This document shows, one piece after another, positions 61,954-64,000 of a stretch of DNA of 64,000 nt. The stretch is from Candidatus Thermofonsia Clade 1 bacterium (GTDB lineage Bacteria > Chloroflexota > Anaerolineae > Aggregatilineales > UBA2796), in the NCBI GenBank assembly GCA_002794705.1, contig PGTK01000002.1:272401-336400 (forward strand), read 5' to 3'. The position numbers and the translations under genes are program-made. Below the pieces are notes generated by a model, which ran no database searches, was not told where the DNA came from, and worked only from the letters and a program-made list of their open reading frames with translations. Every line of letters begins with the position of its first letter. Position 1 is the stretch's first letter.

Positions 61954-63258
61954 ATGAGTACATACGCCAAAATTCCGACTCCGAGCGGCAGGCTTGCGCT
62001 CAAAGCCCTGCAGACCATTGTGCGAACGCGCAGTCCGTTGCCTGCTCTAGAGGTCTTTCATGGCGAGTTGGGCAAGGTTTTCCGCGCTAATCTGCCCAGC
62101 TTTAAGCCGATTATGACGGCAGGCGCTGAATGGGCGCGTTGGCTGCTGGTGGAGGCGCGTGAGTCGTTCCTGTGGAAGGCGCCCAAAGACCCCATCGCCC
62201 GTCTCTTGCGCGACGGCTTACTGGTTGCCGACGGCGAGACGCATGATGTCATGCGGCGGCTGATGAATCCTGCCTTGCATCGCAGCGCACTGACGGGCTA
62301 TGTGGAGGCGATGTGGCGCGCCACTGATCGAATCGCTGATCAGTGGCAGCCCGATCAGACCTACGATATGCTGACCGAAGTGCGCAAGATCGCCCTCTTG
62401 ATCGTCATGGAGACGCTCTTCAGCGTGGACTTCATGCCGCAGATTGAGCGCTATTGGTCAGCGATTTTGCACATGCTGCGCTACATCTCGCCCGGCATCT
62501 GGATTTTCTGGGCAGACGTGCCGCGTCCGAACTATCGGCGTGCCTTGCGCCGCATTGATGAGTATTTGCATCAGATTATCCGTTTGCGCCGTCAAAATTT
62601 AGCACAAACAGGCGGACAGCCGAACGATCTGCTGGGAATCTTGGTAAGCGCGGAGGGCGTCTCAGATGACATGGTGCGCGATCAAATGCTGACCATGATC
62701 ATCGCCGGGCATGATACCAGCACGGGCTTGCTCTCTTGGGCGATGTACTTGATCGGCGCTCATCCAGAGGCGGCGTGCCGCATCCGTGACGAAGTGGACG
62801 CCGTTTTGGGCGATTCGCCGCCTACAATGGAGCATCTCGCCCATCTGAAGTACCTCGACCGCTTCATTGATGAGACGCTGCGCCTGTATCCGCCTGCCCA
62901 TCTCGGCTCGCGCATTGCCGCTCAAGACCTGACCCATGACGGCTACCTGATCCGCAAGGGCGAGCGCGTCACCTATTCGATCTACGTCACGCATCGCATG
63001 GCAGAATATTGGCGGAATCCGGCTGAGTTTGAGCCTGATCGCTTCTTGGAGAAGCCTGTGCCGTATAGTTTTTTGCCGTTCGGCGGCGGACCGCGCAACT
63101 GTATCGGCGCAGCGTTTGCCCAAGTGGAGGCAAAGGTGATCCTTGCGCGCCTTGCGCAACGCTTCACTTTCACTTTGTTGCAACATGACGTGCATATGCA
63201 CATGGCAGTCACGCTAGAGCCGCGACCGGGCGTCTTTATGCGCGTGAAACGTCGCTAA
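61954..63258 (+). CDS. Cytochrome P450
   Basis: The 434-residue soluble monooxygenase has the I-helix motif AGHDTSTGLLSW, the ExxR in FIDETLRLYPP, and the heme loop FGGGPRNCIGAAFAQ with Cys383 as the thiolate ligand. It would hydroxylate or otherwise oxidise a hydrophobic substrate using an electron-transfer partner that is not encoded nearby. GAGGAA lies about nine bases before the ATG at 61954; the longer frame upstream runs into the nucleotidyltransferase gene. Substrate unknown, and the neighbouring rhodanese does not identify it. Confidence 0.92.
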   Translation: MSTYAKIPTPSGRLALKALQTIVRTRSPLPALEVFHGELGKVFRANLPSFKPIMTAGAEWARWLLVEARESFLWKAPKDPIARLLRDGLLVADGETHDVMRRLMNPALHRSALTGYVEAMWRATDRIADQWQPDQTYDMLTEVRKIALLIVMETLFSVDFMPQIERYWSAILHMLRYISPGIWIFWADVPRPNYRRALRRIDEYLHQIIRLRRQNLAQTGGQPNDLLGILVSAEGVSDDMVRDQMLTMIIAGHDTSTGLLSWAMYLIGAHPEAACRIRDEVDAVLGDSPPTMEHLAHLKYLDRFIDETLRLYPPAHLGSRIAAQDLTHDGYLIRKGERVTYSIYVTHRMAEYWRNPAEFEPDRFLEKPVPYSFLPFGGGPRNCIGAAFAQVEAKVILARLAQRFTFTLLQHDVHMHMAVTLEPRPGVFMRVKRR

Positions 63259-63279
63259 AGCGAGTTTGAGAGGCTAGAA

Positions 63280-63600
63280 ATGCTGAAAGAACTGACTCCG
63301 AAGCAAGTTCAGCAGCGCTTGCAAGATGGCGCGCCCCTGACCATCATTGACGTGCGAGAGCCGTGGGAGTTGGCAATTTGCCGCCTAGAGAGCGCCCTGC
63401 ACATTCCAATGAATGACATTCCCGACGCGCTAGAGCGCATTCCCCGTGAGGGCGACGTCGTGATCATGTGTCATAGCGGCGGGCGTAGCGCGCAAGTGGC
63501 ATTCTGGCTGACTATGCAGGGCTTCACTAACGTCTATAACATGGCAGGCGGCATTGATCGCTGGTCAGTTGAGGTGGATACCACTGTGCCGCGCTACTGA
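63280..63600 (+). CDS. Single-domain rhodanese-like protein
   Basis: The 106-residue protein is one rhodanese domain: LTIIDVREPWELAI, AIHIPM-like SALHIPMND, the active-site Cys in VIMCHSGGRSAQVA (C64), and YNMAGGIDRW. It moves sulfane sulfur or acts as a sulfur carrier in the cytoplasm. It begins 21 bases after the P450 gene on the same strand, probably in one transcript. A hairpin follows, although its T-tract favours the opposite gene. Confidence 0.9.
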   Translation: MLKELTPKQVQQRLQDGAPLTIIDVREPWELAICRLESALHIPMNDIPDALERIPREGDVVIMCHSGGRSAQVAFWLTMQGFTNVYNMAGGIDRWSVEVDTTVPRY

Positions 63601-63602
63601 TG

Positions 63603-63631
63603 AAAAAAGCTGGCTCATTTTGTGAGCCAGC
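63603..63631 (-). terminator. Terminator of the last minus-strand gene
   Basis: GCTGGCTCA and TGAGCCAGC form a nine-base-pair stem with a five-base loop; on the minus strand it is followed by TTTTTT. It lies between the convergent rhodanese gene and the partial gene ending at 63640. Confidence 0.8.
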
Positions 63632-63639
63632 CGTGCGCC

Positions 63640-64000
63640 TTAGTTGGTAATGTTCTGTGGACAGGCTTTCCAGCTGCCGCCCTCGCGCTTCATGGGCAGT
63701 TCGTCGAAGCCCGCGTCTTGGATGTTCTGTTCCTGTGACATACCAAGCCTAGTTATTTTGACCGTGCCGCTAATGCCCACTTTGCCGCTATCGCCGCTCT
63801 CTTCCTTCACCTCATACTTGAGGCCAGACCAATCAATGCTGAAACCTTCAGGGAATCGTATAGCATCGAGCAAATCGGCTTGCCCCTTGATTGCCTCACA
63901 CGCTACAGCTCTCCAAGCCTCCTTGTCACCCTTGAAGGTGCTTTCCAAGAATTGCTTGGCTGCATCGGTCATGCTCATGCCGCCGCCTGCACCACCGCCG
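63640..64000 (-). CDS. Partial gene, probable lipoprotein with NTF2-like (DUF4878-like) domain
   Basis: Only the 3' part is in the window. The frame is open to the edge: upstream of an internal Met (63978) it encodes Gly/Ala residues (a GGAGGGG-type linker), so the true start lies outside. The visible C-terminal domain of about 112 residues (AAKQFLESTFKGDKEAWRAVACEAIKG, then a beta-rich stretch) resembles DUF4878-like lipoproteins. Function unknown. A terminator follows on the minus strand. Confidence 0.65.
   Translation of the reverse strand, partial: GGGAGGGMSMTDAAKQFLESTFKGDKEAWRAVACEAIKGQADLLDAIRFPEGFSIDWSGLKYEVKEESGDSGKVGISGTVKITRLGMSQEQNIQDAGFDELPMKREGGSWKACPQNITN

Noticed and set aside
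1..64000. Prophage, insertion sequence, CRISPR array or biosynthetic megasynthase
   Set aside because: I saw no transposase, integrase, phage structural gene, repeat-spacer array or multimodular enzyme on either strand.
1..64000. The palindrome GATC seems very frequent
   Set aside because: Much of it follows from preferred Leu-Ile and Asp/Ile codon pairs (CTGATC, GCCGATC); without a codon-corrected count I cannot call it a signal.

Overview
The window looks like a chromosomal segment of a Chloroflexota bacterium, probably Anaerolineae-like. This is inference from gene content: many exported proteins carry Thr-Pro rich stalks, and the genes include a DUF3048 protein, a zinc-ribbon FHA protein, a group II truncated globin, a sulfolipid synthase and many glycosyltransferases. 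There is no rRNA gene to settle the lineage. Base composition is moderately GC-rich and even, apart from a visibly more AT-rich restriction-modification pair at about 17.1-19.5 kb. No gap between genes exceeds about 300 bases.

Layout. 0-8.5 kb: ECF sigma factor, exported propeller protein, AAA+ ATPase translationally coupled to a class V aminotransferase, GH13 amylase-like enzyme, thymidylate kinase, and an ABC-permease/MenA-like fusion. 8.6-14.2 kb: YbbR-domain protein and three envelope glycan genes. 14.3-17.1 kb: CPBP protease coupled to a CapA-like lipoprotein. 17.1-19.6 kb: methyltransferase and putative endonuclease beside tRNA-Leu(GAG). 19.7-29.1 kb: mostly minus-strand lipoproteins, an FHA protein, truncated globin, MFS exporter, TPR protein and DUF3048 protein. 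29.2-37.2 kb: transmembrane Ser/Thr kinase with a Thr-Pro stalk and SH3-like tip, tRNA-Asp(GTC), D-2-hydroxyacid dehydrogenase, two-gene ABC exporter, and a transmembrane pseudokinase carrying an external SGNH hydrolase. 37.2-40.8 kb: three glycosyltransferases. 40.8-46.9 kb: WD40 propeller, atypical response regulator, UDP-sulfoquinovose synthase, CinA-like protein and a DUF6152/DUF6644-like pair. 47-50.7 kb: YfhO-like membrane protein and O-antigen ligase-like protein. 50.6-58.4 kb: CaCA antiporter, methyltransferase, hexapeptide-repeat anchored protein and three membrane-anchored TIM-barrel proteins. 58.5-64 kb: orphan ATP synthase epsilon subunit, Mrp-type ATPase without its CxxC, nucleotide-sugar epimerase and nucleotidyltransferase, cytochrome P450, rhodanese, and the 3' part of a probable lipoprotein.

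The main theme is the cell surface: glycan assembly, anchored glycosidases, surface proteins on Thr-Pro stalks, and transmembrane kinase-like proteins that could link the surface to the cytoplasm. The most unusual items are the pseudokinase-SGNH hydrolase, the permease-MenA fusion that keeps an internal ribosome binding site and GTG exactly at the domain junction, the restriction-modification pair whose start overlaps the tRNA-Leu promoter, the Mrp protein without the CxxC, and the hexapeptide-repeat protein. Start sites were corrected from the longest reading frame wherever a Shine-Dalgarno sequence or an ATGA overlap supported a shorter one.
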